A DNA stretch of 64,000 bases from Xestospongia muta (taxonomy: Eukaryota; Porifera; Demospongiae; Haplosclerida; Petrosiidae): assembly GCA_963693285.1 (NCBI GenBank), contig OY848917.1, forward strand, positions 31,197,245 through 31,261,244, given 5' to 3'. Under the pieces are notes generated by a model. That model worked only from the letters and a program-made list of their open reading frames with translations, was not told where the DNA came from and did no database searches. The position numbers and the translations under genes were made by a program. This document shows, in pieces, positions 32,671 to 43,952 of this stretch. How positions within the stretch are numbered: the stretch's first letter is position 1; each line of letters begins with the position of its first letter.

Positions 32671-33488
32671 ATAAAATCTAAAAAATTTTTCACATATTAC
32701 ACAGTGTTACATCATCATGTTGTAAATATTACATCATTATACCATATATCCTTAATAAGAAAAAATTGTTTTATCTTCTGTTTAATTAGGTGAATATATA
32801 ATCACTTTTATTTGAAGCAAACATATACTAGAGTAGAGGTTTTAGTGCATCAAAGTCTTGTTACTGAATGAAATAACAGCTAGAAATGAATGAAATATAG
32901 TTTCAAACACTTCAGTAATGTATTCATGAGAAATGAAGGTGATTATAATATACCAAAACATGCGGGCTTTACCAGTTTTTTTCTCTTTCTGTGTCCTTTT
33001 TGCATTGTGCTTCCTTTAGGTCATCCTGTAGGTCTCCCAGTAGGCTTAGGAATAGATTTACTGGTAAGCCACCTCCTCCTGTCTTCCATGAAACTTTCTT
33101 GATGAAATTTATGAAAACAGTTTCGAGTAAAAAAGCATAATGGAGCTTCACACTTGCTATACTGACATGTTGTTTGCTTCATTACACCACAAGTGACTTT
33201 ACAATACACACAGTCCTTGCCTTTATACATTCTCACTGGTGTATGTTCAACAGCAGGATCACATCTTCCAGCAACTGATTAATGAAGTGACACTTTAATA
33301 TCACCAAGGTTTTACAAAAATTGAAATGACTTAGTTTTCTTCTAGGATGTACCTGTAATACCAAGCCTGGTATTAAATTATCTATGTAAACAGAATGTCC
33401 TTGTGATAAATATTCTTTCAGCAAACTCATTATGACATCATATCCTAGGCCATTTCAGCTCCTGACCTCTCCATTCTTTCCTCTCTAT

Positions 33489-33695
33489 CACTGGCGTATT
33501 TAGACCCGGGCAGGCACGAGCATTGCCCGGGTAAAACAATCTGCTCATAAAAAATTGCAATTTAGCTGAACCAACCCCACCGACCTCTATTGGCAATAAT
33601 TATAATAACAAACACTAATAACTATTAATAATATCGATTAATTTTATGAATAATTAATAAGCCCTGGTATTTTGTGAGCCCTAGATACGCCTATG
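33489..33695. mobile_element. 207-bp hAT-type MITE with 8-bp target duplication
   Basis: It is flanked on both sides by ctctctat, while copy A has a single ctctctat at the same place (about 22788). Ends are cactggcgtatttagaccc and, on the minus strand, cataggcgtatctaggg. Subterminal sequence is shared with the 432-bp element at 56654-57085. No coding capacity. The 8-bp duplication points to the hAT superfamily. Confidence 0.92.
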
Positions 33696-33796
33696 CTCTC
33701 TATACAGAAAAGGATGATGTATACCCATTGTGTGTATCACATAAGTACCACAACTTGAAACCCCACTTGACAGGTTTGTTATATATATATATATGT

Positions 33797-36294
33797 GTGT
33801 AGTAGACTGGGAAAAGGGGTCATTTGGGAAAATACGTATAATTGAGATAATTACGGTCAAAGTTTAATGTTCAGGATGTGCGTTATTTAGAATGTAAACA
33901 TTGACAATGGCAGCTGAAGCTCTTGCGTTAGAGGCGGAATTTTCTCTACTAGAAGAAAAAATTCTTTGGGAACAGGTCAGATGAGAGTGATGCTGATTTG
34001 AGTGATACTTCAGCAAGCGATAGCGAGAGTAAAGAGGAGGATGATGCAGCAGGTATACAAGTAGAAGCTCGTAAAGAAGATGACGAAGAAGTAGAAGCTG
34101 TAAAAAAATTCATTGCTAATGCTTGTGGCTGCTCCAAGAAAAATGGAAAGCCTTGTAGTGATTATTTTGATCAAAACGAATACGAGGAAGCAAGAATGAC
34201 CATGGCTGAGCTCAACAATGACCAGCTCAACTTGGTAATATTAAGCCAGATCAATGCCCATCATTTTTCTGGTCAACTAGACGGTCATAGAACAGAAACT
34301 GAGAAAAGTGTTAGAGTGAAGGAATATACTAATTTTGTTCACAAAATTCATCATATCTGTCTTATAACATTCATATTTCTCCATGGAATTGGAAAAAAGC
34401 GTTTTCGTATTCTGATGAAGCATTACCAATTAAATGGAGTTACCGTTCGAACACACGGTAATGTTCGTAGACTTCCTTGGAATGCTGCTACTGTTCATGA
34501 TAAACAAAGAGCTGTTAGTTTTATCAAAAATTTTGCTGAGGCCAACTCACTCCCTCTTTCAGGTAGAATGCTGAAGTTTCATGACTATAACATAATCTTC
34601 TTCCAACAAATGTGTCTAAAGCTTCAGTGCATAGGGCATATGTGAAATCTTCAGAAGAAATTGAGCTTACCAGCGATACACCAGTACAAACATTTGGCTA
34701 TCGAGAATTTTGCAGGTTGTGCTTTGAGGTGGTACCCTTCATTAGATCAATGCCACCTGCTGATGATCTTTGTTTCACATGCCAGAATAATTCAACATCG
34801 ATTATGAAGTCTGCCAACCTAAGTGAAGATGAAAAAACAAAGAGGCTGCTACTGGCTCAGGAGCACCTTGAGGTTGCAAAGCAACAAAGGCTCTACTACA
34901 ACCAGAAAATAATTGCTAGTAAGTCTGCTATAGACCAGGTAGCAAGTAATAAATCGGTCACTCTTAGCTATAGCTTTGATCATGCTCAACAGATCTATTA
35001 CCCTAGTCGTCCTCAAAATCCGGGTCCCCTTTATTTTAAAACTCCACGCAAATGTGGTATATTTGGTGTATGTGACGAAGGTAGTGGTACACAACTAAAT
35101 TTTTTAATCGATGAGGCTCGGTCGTGTGGTAAAGGTGCCAACAGTATCATAAGTATGGTTCACTACTATTTGGAGTACTATTCTCATGGAGAGGAAAACA
35201 TGTGTCTTCAGGCAGACAATTGCATAGGGCAAAATAAAAATAATACCATGACCTCTTACTTTGCTTGGCATGTTGAAACAGGTCGTAGTAAATCATGTGA
35301 ATTAAGCTTCATGATACCTGAACATACAAAATTTAGTCCTTACAAGGGTTTTTTGGTCTGATCAAACGAAAGTATATGCGTGCTGATGTGTCTTCCCTTG
35401 CTCAAATAGCCAAATTAGTAGAAGAGTCAACACAAGGTGGACAAAACAGGGCATTTGTAATTGGATCTGAACCACCATCTCAACGTTTTTATTATTATGA
35501 CTGGAATGAATTTCTTTCCACCCACTACAAGCATATACCTCAAATAACTTCATACCATAACTTTTATTTTTCTAAGGAGTATCCTGGAAAGGTAGTACTT
35601 TGAGAGTTTGCTGACTCAGAAGAGATTATGATGAATGTTTTGAAACAAGGTGTTAACGTTGACCCAACTGCACTTCCATGTACACTTTCTCCTTCTGGAC
35701 TCTCTGAACAAAGAAAACAGTACCTTTACAATGAAATACGAGTCTTTTGTGATGAAGAGTATAAAGATATCACTTGCCCAGAACCATCTCAAAAGCATCC
35801 AATTACTGACACATCTGATAGTGCTGGCCCATCTTCAAAGAAGTATAAGTGTCTTTGTTCTCATTGTAGAAATCCAGGTCACTCAAAGACACGTAAAGGT
35901 CAGATAACCTGTCCTGAGTTACTTAAAGAAACTGGAGATTAAAGATGAAGCTGTTCAAAATTACTGTAATACTAGTATTAGTTTAAATTTTGGCAAATTA
36001 ACTTTCATAGATTGTATTGTGCCTTAAAATTAAAGATTTTGGTTTATAATAAGTTATATTATAGTGCTTAAAGCCACATGAAAAGTTTTTACTGAAACCA
36101 CAATAACCACAGTGACCACATACCTTGTAGTTACTTCATAGGGTGTAATAAAAGTGTTGATAACTCAGTGATATCTTGCACTATAAACACAAAATTTAAA
36201 ATTTAGCAAGTTTAGATATCAATAGTTATTATGAAATCATAATCTGAAAATCGACCATTTATCCCAACTGACCCCTTTTCCCAGTCCACTACAC
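33797..36294 (+). mobile_element. 2.5-kb TIR transposon with DUF7869-like protein
   Basis: Terminal inverted repeats of about 33 bp: the left starts gtgtagtagactgggaaaag, the right on the minus strand starts gtgtagtggactgggaaaag, and both continue gggtca.ttggga with about two mismatches in total. The element interrupts piggyBac copy B and is absent from the same place in copy A, so the ends are fixed and the insertion postdates the duplication. The flank is an AT run and no clean target duplication can be read. It carries one gene, described separately. The superfamily is not assigned with certainty. Confidence 0.88.
33907..35942 (+). pseudogene. DUF7869-like putative transposase
   Basis: ATG at 33907 (MAAEALALEAEFSLLEEKIL), then a shift near 33970 into an acidic stretch (SDESDADLSDTSASDSESKE). 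The domain at 34090-34600 contains CGCSKKNGKPCSDYF and FLHGIGKKRF. A shift at about 34600 leads into the frame ending at 35361, with Cys pairs CRLCFEVV and CFTCQ, then GIFGVCDEGSGTQLNFLIDE, CLQADNCIGQNKNNTMTSYF and IPEHTKFSPYKGF. A shift near 35350 gives GLIKRKYMRADV. The C-terminus, after a stop at 35601, ends with a zinc-knuckle-like CSHCRNPGH. The conserved D..E, ADN.xGQNKN and HTKFSP blocks resemble the DUF7869 family, an RNase H-like domain found in repeats of aquatic invertebrates. A role as the element's DDE transposase is inferred from position and motifs only. Confidence 0.75.
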
Positions 36295-37689
36295 ATATAT
36301 TGACAAAATGAAAACCATACCTCAGACTGCACCATTTGCTCATTTATGCTGATCTCACAATGTGGTTGGTAAAGCTCTTTACAACGCTTTTGAAGATGGT
36401 TGTTCAGTGGTCATAGTTTACAAAGTTTGTCCTCTTCTTCCTTCAACTTCTCCGTGTCTTCATTTACTATATGAAAAATGATAGATAGCCATCAAGTTCA
36501 AACCTGTTTCGACTGAAGACTTTAGAAATTAGAGGATTATAACACAAACTTGTAGGCATCTACATGAGTCTGTAGCAAGGTATGCTACGATATCGTAAAT
36601 GAACAAATATTCCCACAAGCGAATAGAAATCATCTGGGACCATCTGTTTGAACTATCGATACATTGTTGGACAGTTATTTTTCTGGAGCTCAGCATACCC
36701 ATTGGTAGCATCACTAATTTTTTCAACTATGTCATATCAAAATAAAGTTTGAAAAGATCTACTGGTGATAGTTCACTAGACCCAATGGCAAATGTGCTCC
36801 AACAGCTCTCAAAGGATTGAAGTCATGAGGTTTTGGAATCACGTACTTGAAATGTCTTTTGTATTTTTTGTCAATGGTTGGGCCTTTGGATTTAAGGATG
36901 TACCCCTGCCACAACCTCCACCCCTTACATAACCCCTGCCACGACCACGACTCCTTCCTCCACTCCTGTCACTTCCATATCATTGATAAGCTGTCAGAGT
37001 GTCTACACAGCTATGTTTATCTTCAATGTTATCCTCCTGTTCACTACACTCACTGCCTTCATCACATGATGTATCATTGCCATCATCCTCAGGTGTCACC
37101 TCTGCATGTAATTGTTCTGCCTCAGTGTCAGTTAGGTAAAAGTCTGAATCTAATTTACTGCTTGAAGAATTATTAGTTAGAAACTGACTTTCATCATTCG
37201 AGGTATCAAACAAGAGTTCGTGAACATCAGATGTAGTATAAACAGTTTTACTATGGTCTGTACTGGGGGCCTTTGTGACTTATCTACAAAGTTCAAACAT
37301 TGCATGTGAGCTTATCATAATTATATGATATAAATATCTTAGATTTAGGAGGAACATCTTCATCAGATACATCTTGTTCATCAGGACTTTCATCTGAGTC
37401 AAGTAAATCCAGGCATTCAGAACTGTAAGATCGTACACTCACACTATCGTCTTCCTGAAGCAAACTCAACACGTTGCTTATATCCATGCTTCCAAAAATT
37501 TGTTTAAAATTCAGTTTTCTAATTATACAAATGAAATATATTTCTGGCCAATAATTAGAGTTTTTTCTACAAGAGGCAAAATGTTCCAGCTCCTCTAGCA
37601 AATGTAATTTTTGAGAAAAAAATTGAAATCAAGACTTTACACAATTTTGCATGGAGTGGGAAACCAAGAGTTAAAACAAATGCCATATT

Positions 37690-37897
37690 AATCATTGGTT
37701 TAGTGATAAGGAGAAATCAACGAGATATTGTTAGTAACCCTCAAGAGAATTCTCCTATTATTGACGAAGTACCTTTAGAAGATCCAACTGGTGATGACAC
37801 TATTCAAACTCAAACTAATAATGTTCTTATTGCAATTAATTGTAATGTCAAAGACAACGTCACTAGAAGTGGAAGAATATCTCAACCACCAGTATGA
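37690..37897 (+). pseudogene. gypsy pol C-terminal end, duplicated copy B
   Basis: Open frame: IRRNQRDIVSNPQENSPIID, VPLEDPTGDDTIQTQTNN, TRSGRISQPPV, stop. This is the usual gypsy pol terminus (RRN...TRSGR). It continues the element broken at about 32670 by piggyBac. Confidence 0.8.
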
Positions 37898-38119
37898 TAT
37901 AATCTGTATTGGACTTAAGAACCTAATATGTATTGACCTCCCATAAGAAGAGATGTAGTGGTATGACTACTTATCATTCATACATAATTATTATTCATTG
38001 TCTTGTCCTTGTATGTAACTTATATATCTGAGTTGTTTACTCTATCATGTTTCTACTATTATTACTAAGAGATCTTTGTCAATCAACTAAACATATAGTA
38101 ACAAACAATACAATAATAC

Positions 38120-38218
38120 CTCATTAATAGCATCAACAGTAGCTCCAGACTGGATTAAAAGATCAGCTGTTTCAGTATGTCCATTCAAAGCAGCAAAGAT
38201 CAAAGGTGTATTATTGAT
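38120..38218 (-). CDS. ankyrin gene exon, copy B repeat
   Basis: Exactly 99 nt, phase 0 to phase 0, acceptor attatttag|ATC and donor GAG|gtatt. It encodes INNTPLIFAALNGHTETADL then LIQSGATVDAINE. It is the duplicate of 24729-24827 and precedes it in the transcript. Seven of 33 residues differ (positions 1, 3, 8, 11, 12, 32, 33 of the exon). The helix-2 half is identical in protein and DNA. Splice sites and frame are intact, so both copies look usable in one protein. Confidence 0.9.
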
Positions 38219-38332
38219 CTAAATAATCATAATAATATAAGACATAAGATATAAATATATTAGTACATAACAACATGTGACATACAGTAAAAGACATCAT
38301 TACTCACTACAGTTGCTACAATAGTTACTATA

Positions 38333-38822
38333 ATACAGTATATGTGGTATATCTTGTGGGTATAAATTTTCACGATTTTACCCAAAGTTCATATTCTCTA
38401 AAAAAATTTTTTTAATAAAGATAGATTTATTTTGTGGTGAGCCGTATTCAACAAATTATTAATAGGTGTGACTTTGCAATCATTAATGGGTGTGGTGTAA
38501 TAGTTACGATTACCTACAGTACAAACGTGTTCTTGAGTCATTATCAACAATGTCTACCTCATTCTCTGTGCACTCTGCAATCCATAGCCACCACATTTAT
38601 AAAGAAATTTGGACACCATTCTTATAGGAAATCCTTTCATGCAAAGAATAACCAGGTAATGTACATGATCCATACACTACTGCTGTCAAGCGATCTTGTG
38701 ATGACATAACAGTTGGCATGCCCATTATTCTAATGTTGGTAGATTTTTAATTTCACGAATTTGCTCAAATCAAGACATTCACAAAATTAAATCCCCCATG
38801 AAATATACCACATATACTGTAT
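38333..38822. mobile_element. foldback MITE, long form
   Basis: Perfect 20-base inverted ends (atacagtatatgtggtatat) with further subterminal similarity. The interior of about 370 bp (38400-38770) is missing from the 119-bp form in copy A. It contains a 91-codon open frame without recognised motifs, probably incidental. Either this is the parent form, or it received a secondary insertion. Confidence 0.7.
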
Positions 38823-39486
38823 TATGTAGTATACAACTTTATACTCAACTATGTACTATATTAACCTGATACTGGAATATTAAGACAAAGTATCAAAGAA
38901 ATAGTAAACAATATATAGGTATTATGTAATGTATACAGTGACATAGAGGACAAAGCAGCAGAATAACTCTTTGTATATATAATGGATGAGGATCCATCTA
39001 TAACTTATATTAATGATAAGTTGTTAAAATGACATTGTAAACAATGTAATTAAATCTACCTCAAGTTAAATCTATAACAATTGGTATTAAAATAAAAATA
39101 GTAACTAGAAGATTACTTGTAACTAAAGATATTATAGATCATTGCTATATATGGTAATGATGACAACATGTTCATACAATAAAAACGATAAGATGACAAG
39201 GACCTTACTACTCTTACTGTACATAGTTGATGACAAATATTTTATCAAATAAAACAAGTAACACTTTGATATTGATATATGGAGTATAAAATGAACAAAG
39301 TTATTAAATAATATATTCAAAGATTGAAAACAGGTCAAGAGCAAAGAACAACTTGTGACAACTCTTAGTTTGATCAAATAACATTGTCATAACATATTTA
39401 ATCTCAGATGTTGTTATCCTTAGGTATAGCTGTACTTGTTATAGTACATGTACATGTACTCTGGTACATAACTACAATGATGAAGA

Positions 39487-40429
39487 CTATACTACTGACT
39501 GTTTCCTAAGTACATGTACTTGTACCTCATTACTAATAATATGTACTTATTAATGGAATAAAGACAGAGGAAGTATTTTCTAATTTAGACTGGACTAGTC
39601 AAGAGACAACACTAACCATCGATCCATATATATCATGTATCTATCTACATTCATTCAGATATTAAAACATCCATTTATCAATCTATCCTTCAATAGATCA
39701 ACATATTAATTAACATATATACATTTCACAATATAATCATATCATTCACTTCTGTAAACCATATTCCATCTAATAACACAATAACTACCACTGCATGATA
39801 TAAAGAGGTATGACTAATTGCTATGACTGGCCATTTTATGTTGCATATGACTTAATACTCCACCATTTATCCTGGTATTGGAGTACTATGACAAATTATC
39901 TAAACTATAGCTTGACTAGTATATTTGAATGTAACCATGTTATCATATGTAACCTTTGTGAGCACAGAAGTTTGATAGACAGTGTAGACAGAAGAGTATG
40001 AGTTATGTTTTAGCTCATAAACAATGATAACAGTGACAACATAGTTCAGAGATGGACATGAAAATAATCTAGTTCATTGAGGAAACAGAGTAAGTCTATG
40101 CACATTATGGGTCAATCAAAAGCTCTACAAGCAAAACATTTTAGTAGTAGCAGTATTAAAAATGGATAAACAATATCAACACTTTATCACATCAGGTTAG
40201 TATATCAGGACATCTTTAGGGGAATGTGGGCAGACATTGCATCATCTACTCAATATCCATCTACTATGTATCTACATTTACTTTAAAAAATCTACCTAGT
40301 ATCTACTTGTATTAATACCATCTACTTTCATGTATTTACATTTACTTTCATGCAGTAATATCATTTACTTTCATGTATTTGTTGATAAAAAAACAAAAAC
40401 TGCATTTAGTCTGAAACTGAAAGAAGAGT
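39487..40429. other. intron sequence, no gene seen
   Basis: AT-rich. Short direct repeats of catttactttcatg occur at about 40337-40380. No coding region is supported. It lies in the ankyrin intron between the exons at 42920 and 38218. Confidence 0.5.
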
Positions 40430-40742
40430 GAAAATTACTGTAAAAAAGTAGCTGTTCTATTCGAGAACTTTGTAAACGAGTTCGCCACTGGCTTAAAACT
40501 ATTCCTGCTTTGGAAAATAGCCACTCGACAGAAGCAGAACTACAGGGTACTGAGTGTAATTGTAATGCTAAATTATATAAAGGGCTATCTTTCCTTTCCA
40601 TCCAAAACTTCAAAGGTTCAATGTCCAACGTAGGATGAGCGAAGTATGCCTCCATTTCTGCATCCACCTCATTTATGAAACCAGTTGGTCTTAGGCTCGT
40701 TGTACTGAAATCCAAGAGGCTCTTGGATTTCTCGCTACACAA
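40430..40742 (-). pseudogene. hAT transposase C-terminal fragment
   Basis: Open minus-strand frame from 40742: the part DAEMEAYFAHPTLDIEPLKF, WMERKDSPLYNLALQLHSVP, SSASVEWLFSKAGIVL and RTRLQSSRIEQLLFY is the hAT dimerisation domain (plkFW......L..lA.....p.sSa..ErlFS.aG.i....R.rL). The Glu-Arg of the SERvFS motif is changed to Glu-Trp. Nothing of the catalytic core is found upstream, so it is a truncated relic inside an ankyrin intron. Confidence 0.85.
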
Positions 40743-40999
40743 TCTTTATTACTGCAGATGTCGAGATGGAAAGGAGAAAAAGTAGCAGTAGTCAACAGAT
40801 GTGGTAGCAGCCATTTTACTTGATACTAAGGAGGTGTGGTTATTAAATACACACTCAAAATTTTGTGTACTGTTTTCGACAATTGTGTATATACATCCGT
40901 CTACAGACAATTTTTCGTGTATATACTCGTGTATCGTGTATACACATGCAATGTCTGAATGGGGGCATTTGTCAAAACTCCATCCATTGACAAATTTCA

Positions 41000-41824
41000 T
41001 ATTCCAATTTTATGTAAATATAAACTGATCAGTATATATATGAGGCTATATATTACACATAAACAAAAACAAAAACAAAGTCAAACGTCAAATCATCAGG
41101 TACATGTATGTAGTAGAAGGTAGGTTACACACCCTAACATTTTCAAAGTTGAATGTTGCCCCTCCTTGAAATATTATCTAAATGAAACCATGTAAATGTA
41201 TGATTTGTCATCAGTGGTCACTAACATTGTGTTAAAGTATGTAAAGTAGGTGACTTCTGACTATATGTTTTATACTCAAGCATTTAGCTATACAAGTTTA
41301 ATGTCTATATGCATACATGTCAGTACTATATTGATATGTTATACAGTATATATGTTGTTATCACTATATTATGACCAATTTGAGTTTAGTGGGATTTTTG
41401 TATAATTTTAATAATGAAGAATGTCATGAACCTATGTTGGGTGTGGCCTCATAGTAACATTTAAACATTTCTTCATTATTTGCTGTTAGTTCTTTCTTAG
41501 TATTTCATGATTTTGATATAAAAGTAATTTTCTCTAGTTTCTAAATATTGTCCCACAGCTAGTAAACACTTGTGTAAGTGTTTATTAATGATATACAAAG
41601 TATGTGTGATGTTACATCATTGTGGTATGAGAATAACAACATTCAATTTATATGAGATTACTAGTTCACTACTTTCCTAACAGTTAGTACTCTATTATCA
41701 TATCATAATTAAGCAGAGGGTTGTAAAACATATTGAATGGCACAAAACATTTTCTCTACCTTACTCCTAGCCTGAGATATAAATCTAAGTCAGGTATCAA
41801 ATTCAAATTAAACAGATTATAACT
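41000..41824. other. intron sequence, no gene seen
   Basis: No motifs or convincing frames; AT-rich and free of recognised repeats. Confidence 0.5.
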
Positions 41825-42542
41825 CAGGATTTCTTTCAGGGGGGAGGGGGGCATTTGCCCCCCTTGGAATGATGAGAATTTTGTTTTACATGTGAATCAA
41901 TTCAAGTGTTTATAAATGCTTTAATGGCATAAATTGTCAATAAATGATAACAATAGATAAAATACATTCTATACAACAATTCTTCTAGGTTCTCTAGTCC
42001 AATATGTTTAGCTATTATGCAAGTAAGCTATAGCTTTTAATACCAGTCAAGATGTGACCTAGCTATCAATGTACTATGTAGGTACCAATAATGTGTTTGT
42101 ACAGATCATTGACACTTACATAGTACATTGACAGTTAGGTCATAACCTGTATTACTACTGTACACATACCAAAGTACAAATTAATTTCTCCAAAATCAGG
42201 AAATTACATTTAATAAATTACTCAGCAACATAGGATACACAGTCAATAATCATAATATATATCTGGCAGATGTACATTATGTTTGTGTCATTGCTTAAGA
42301 ACATAGGATACAAGCATAATTTATACCTGGTAGATGTAAACTATGTTTGTGTGAAAAAAGTCCCAGAATCTACCAAAATACGTCAAATGAAATGTAAAAG
42401 TCAAAATTTTCCAGGAGGGCAAGCCCCCGGACCTGCCTAGTTTGTCATGTGCAAAGCACGCAGATATTATTTCGCCAACCTCCCACTCTCCAATTATATC
42501 ACATTTTGTCCCCCCCTTGACAAAAACCTGAAAGAAACCCTG
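41825..42542. mobile_element. non-autonomous TIR element
   Basis: The left end caggatttctttcagg and the right end, on the minus strand, cagggtttctttcagg match at 15 of 16. Both are followed by G/C-rich tracts that stand out from the AT-rich surroundings. Flanks share taact. Inside are a hairpin of about 30-base arms (42055-42085 against 42106-42140, around tcaatgtactatgta) and a tandem duplication starting aacataggataca at 42229 and 42299. No protein-coding frame. CAGG ends suggest a hAT relative, tentatively. Confidence 0.75.
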
Positions 42543-42919
42543 TAACTATCTCGTACTTATGCAAGAAAAGGAATCTACTGACTTAAATCCAATATCTTGA
42601 TAGTAATGACATGATATGTAACTCATAGTTATAATGATAGATCAAGGAATAAAAAGATCCTTTAAGTTCTCACATTAAAGAAATCAACATCTGATACAAG
42701 ACTTTCTGATCAGTTTTAGGTTTGATATTCAGTATTTTCTACTAATATATTTTAATGACCTTTACATATTGTCTGTCTAATGTAGTGATCTAAATAGACA
42801 GTATCCACAATATAAGAGAAGTGTTAGTATTAACTAAAGTCAAGTATACATATTATTACATAATGTTACATAATACAATAACTATATTCAAACAGTAATT
42901 ATTATTATCTAACACTTAC

Positions 42920-43018
42920 ATTACTAGTTGAGTTTGGATTAGCGCCTCCTTTAATTAACTCAGAGACCACATTACAATACCCACTATCAGCTGCTGAATG
43001 TAAAGGAGTCCATTGGGT
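42920..43018 (-). CDS. ankyrin gene exon, repeat 2
   Basis: 99 nt, acceptor aatttag|ACC and donor AAT|gtaagt, phase 0 both sides. It encodes TQWTPLHSAADSGYCNVVSE then LIKGGANPNSTSN, a canonical repeat with TPLH, a central G and GA.PN. It joins the 43634-43732 exon to the 38120-38218 exon. Confidence 0.92.
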
Positions 43019-43633
43019 CTAAATTAAGAGTAGAAGATAATGTTATTTAATTACTGCTATATTTCACACATGACAATAATCCATTAACCATATAGCTAGT
43101 ATGATATCATAACTGACACTATTAAGTCATATTATGATAGTACATTAATTCATATATAACATTAACTGAACTGTATCTGAGACAATGTGAGTTTATAGAG
43201 ATGATCTTAGAGTCAACACAAGTACTCAGTTCACTTGTAACTAACAATTGACTGGTTTAATTATGTTTACACAATGTTAATTAACTGGAGCTAGTATGTC
43301 TATACTTCAGTATATGATTATATCTTATTGTCTATATAGTATACTACAAATAGTATAAACTGTTTGAATTATAGAGTTATTATGATGAGATATAGTAAGT
43401 ATATGTTGATGTAGTTTGATATTAATAACATATTCCATCAATATACTAGTATAACCTCTGTATAACATACTATTTGTATGATATATCTACTGAGAGTTTG
43501 ATAGTAATTCTGTTAGGATTGTGTTGATGAGCTATTAATATTGGTTTATTAAATGTATACTGTCTTCACATGATACATGTATGTGTGTGTCACTACTATA
43601 TATTATATGATGTGATGACATTTATTAACTTAC

Positions 43634-43732
43634 AAAGTCAGGATTATGATAATTTGGATTTCCTCCTCTTCTTAAAATATCTTTGATAACATTAACATCA
43701 CCACTACGTGTTGCAGAATACAATTCTTCATC
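43634..43732 (-). CDS. ankyrin gene exon, N-terminal repeat
   Basis: 99 nt, acceptor ataatag|GAT and donor TTT|gtaagt, phase 0. It encodes DEELYSATRSGDVNVIKDIL then RRGGNPNYHNPDF. It lacks the TPLH motif, as expected for an N-terminal capping repeat. It follows the start exon directly in frame. Confidence 0.9.
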
Positions 43733-43902
43733 CTATTATAAAGATAGTGTTCATATATCTCATGTATTGTAGTATATAGTGAGTATACAAATCAACTCTT
43801 ACAATTATAACACTACTAGGTAGACATATATCTACATAATAATACTGATATGTAAATAGTATCACATGATATGATATAATGATAGAAAGCTTGTAGACTT
43901 AC

Positions 43903-43952
43903 TAGTTTGTCTTGTTGTGATGACATCTTTAAGTCTGTACTGTTCTAAGGAC
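43903..43952 (-). CDS. ankyrin gene start exon
   Basis: Acceptor tctacag|GTCC at 43952, 26 bases of leader, then ATG at 43926 giving MSSQQDKL up to the donor CTA|gtaagt at 43903 (phase 0). It joins in frame to DEELYSATR. The short polar N-terminus has no signal peptide, so the protein is probably cytosolic or nuclear. Confidence 0.85.

Larger units (their letters stand above)
33021..37601 (-). pseudogene. piggyBac-like transposase, copy B, with nested insertions
   Basis: Same protein as 22060-24215. A start codon is retained near 37486 (MDISNVLSLLQEDDSVSV), followed by the acidic N-terminus (open at 37213-36980) and the N-terminal domain at about 36780-36420. The DDE core is interrupted at 33797-36294 by the DUF7869-like element and at 33489-33695 by a MITE. 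The core end LLKEYLSQGHSVYIDN at 33430-33383 keeps the Asp-Asn that copy A lost. The C-terminal zinc domain is open at 33236-33021 (CVYCKVTCG, CQYSKCEAPLCFFTRNCFHK). A possible intron or shift near 37300-37213 separates the acidic blocks. Deletions and insertions make it inactive. Confidence 0.88.
25519..39485. repeat. large tandem duplication, copy B
   Basis: Second copy of the block. Shared homology covers 25898-39485, and the Harbinger C-terminal part at 25540-25897 belongs to the unit but is lost from copy A. Copy-specific insertions are copia (27201-31257), a small MITE (33489-33695) and the DUF7869-like element (33797-36294). The interior of the MITE at 38333-38822 and about 220 bp at 39077-39300 are also absent from copy A. 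The two copies abut at 25518/25519, which makes this a direct tandem duplication within the ankyrin gene. Confidence 0.85.

Noticed and set aside
38434..38709. 91-codon frame inside the long foldback MITE
   Set aside because: No motif, and the interior is absent from the matching element in copy A; likely incidental.
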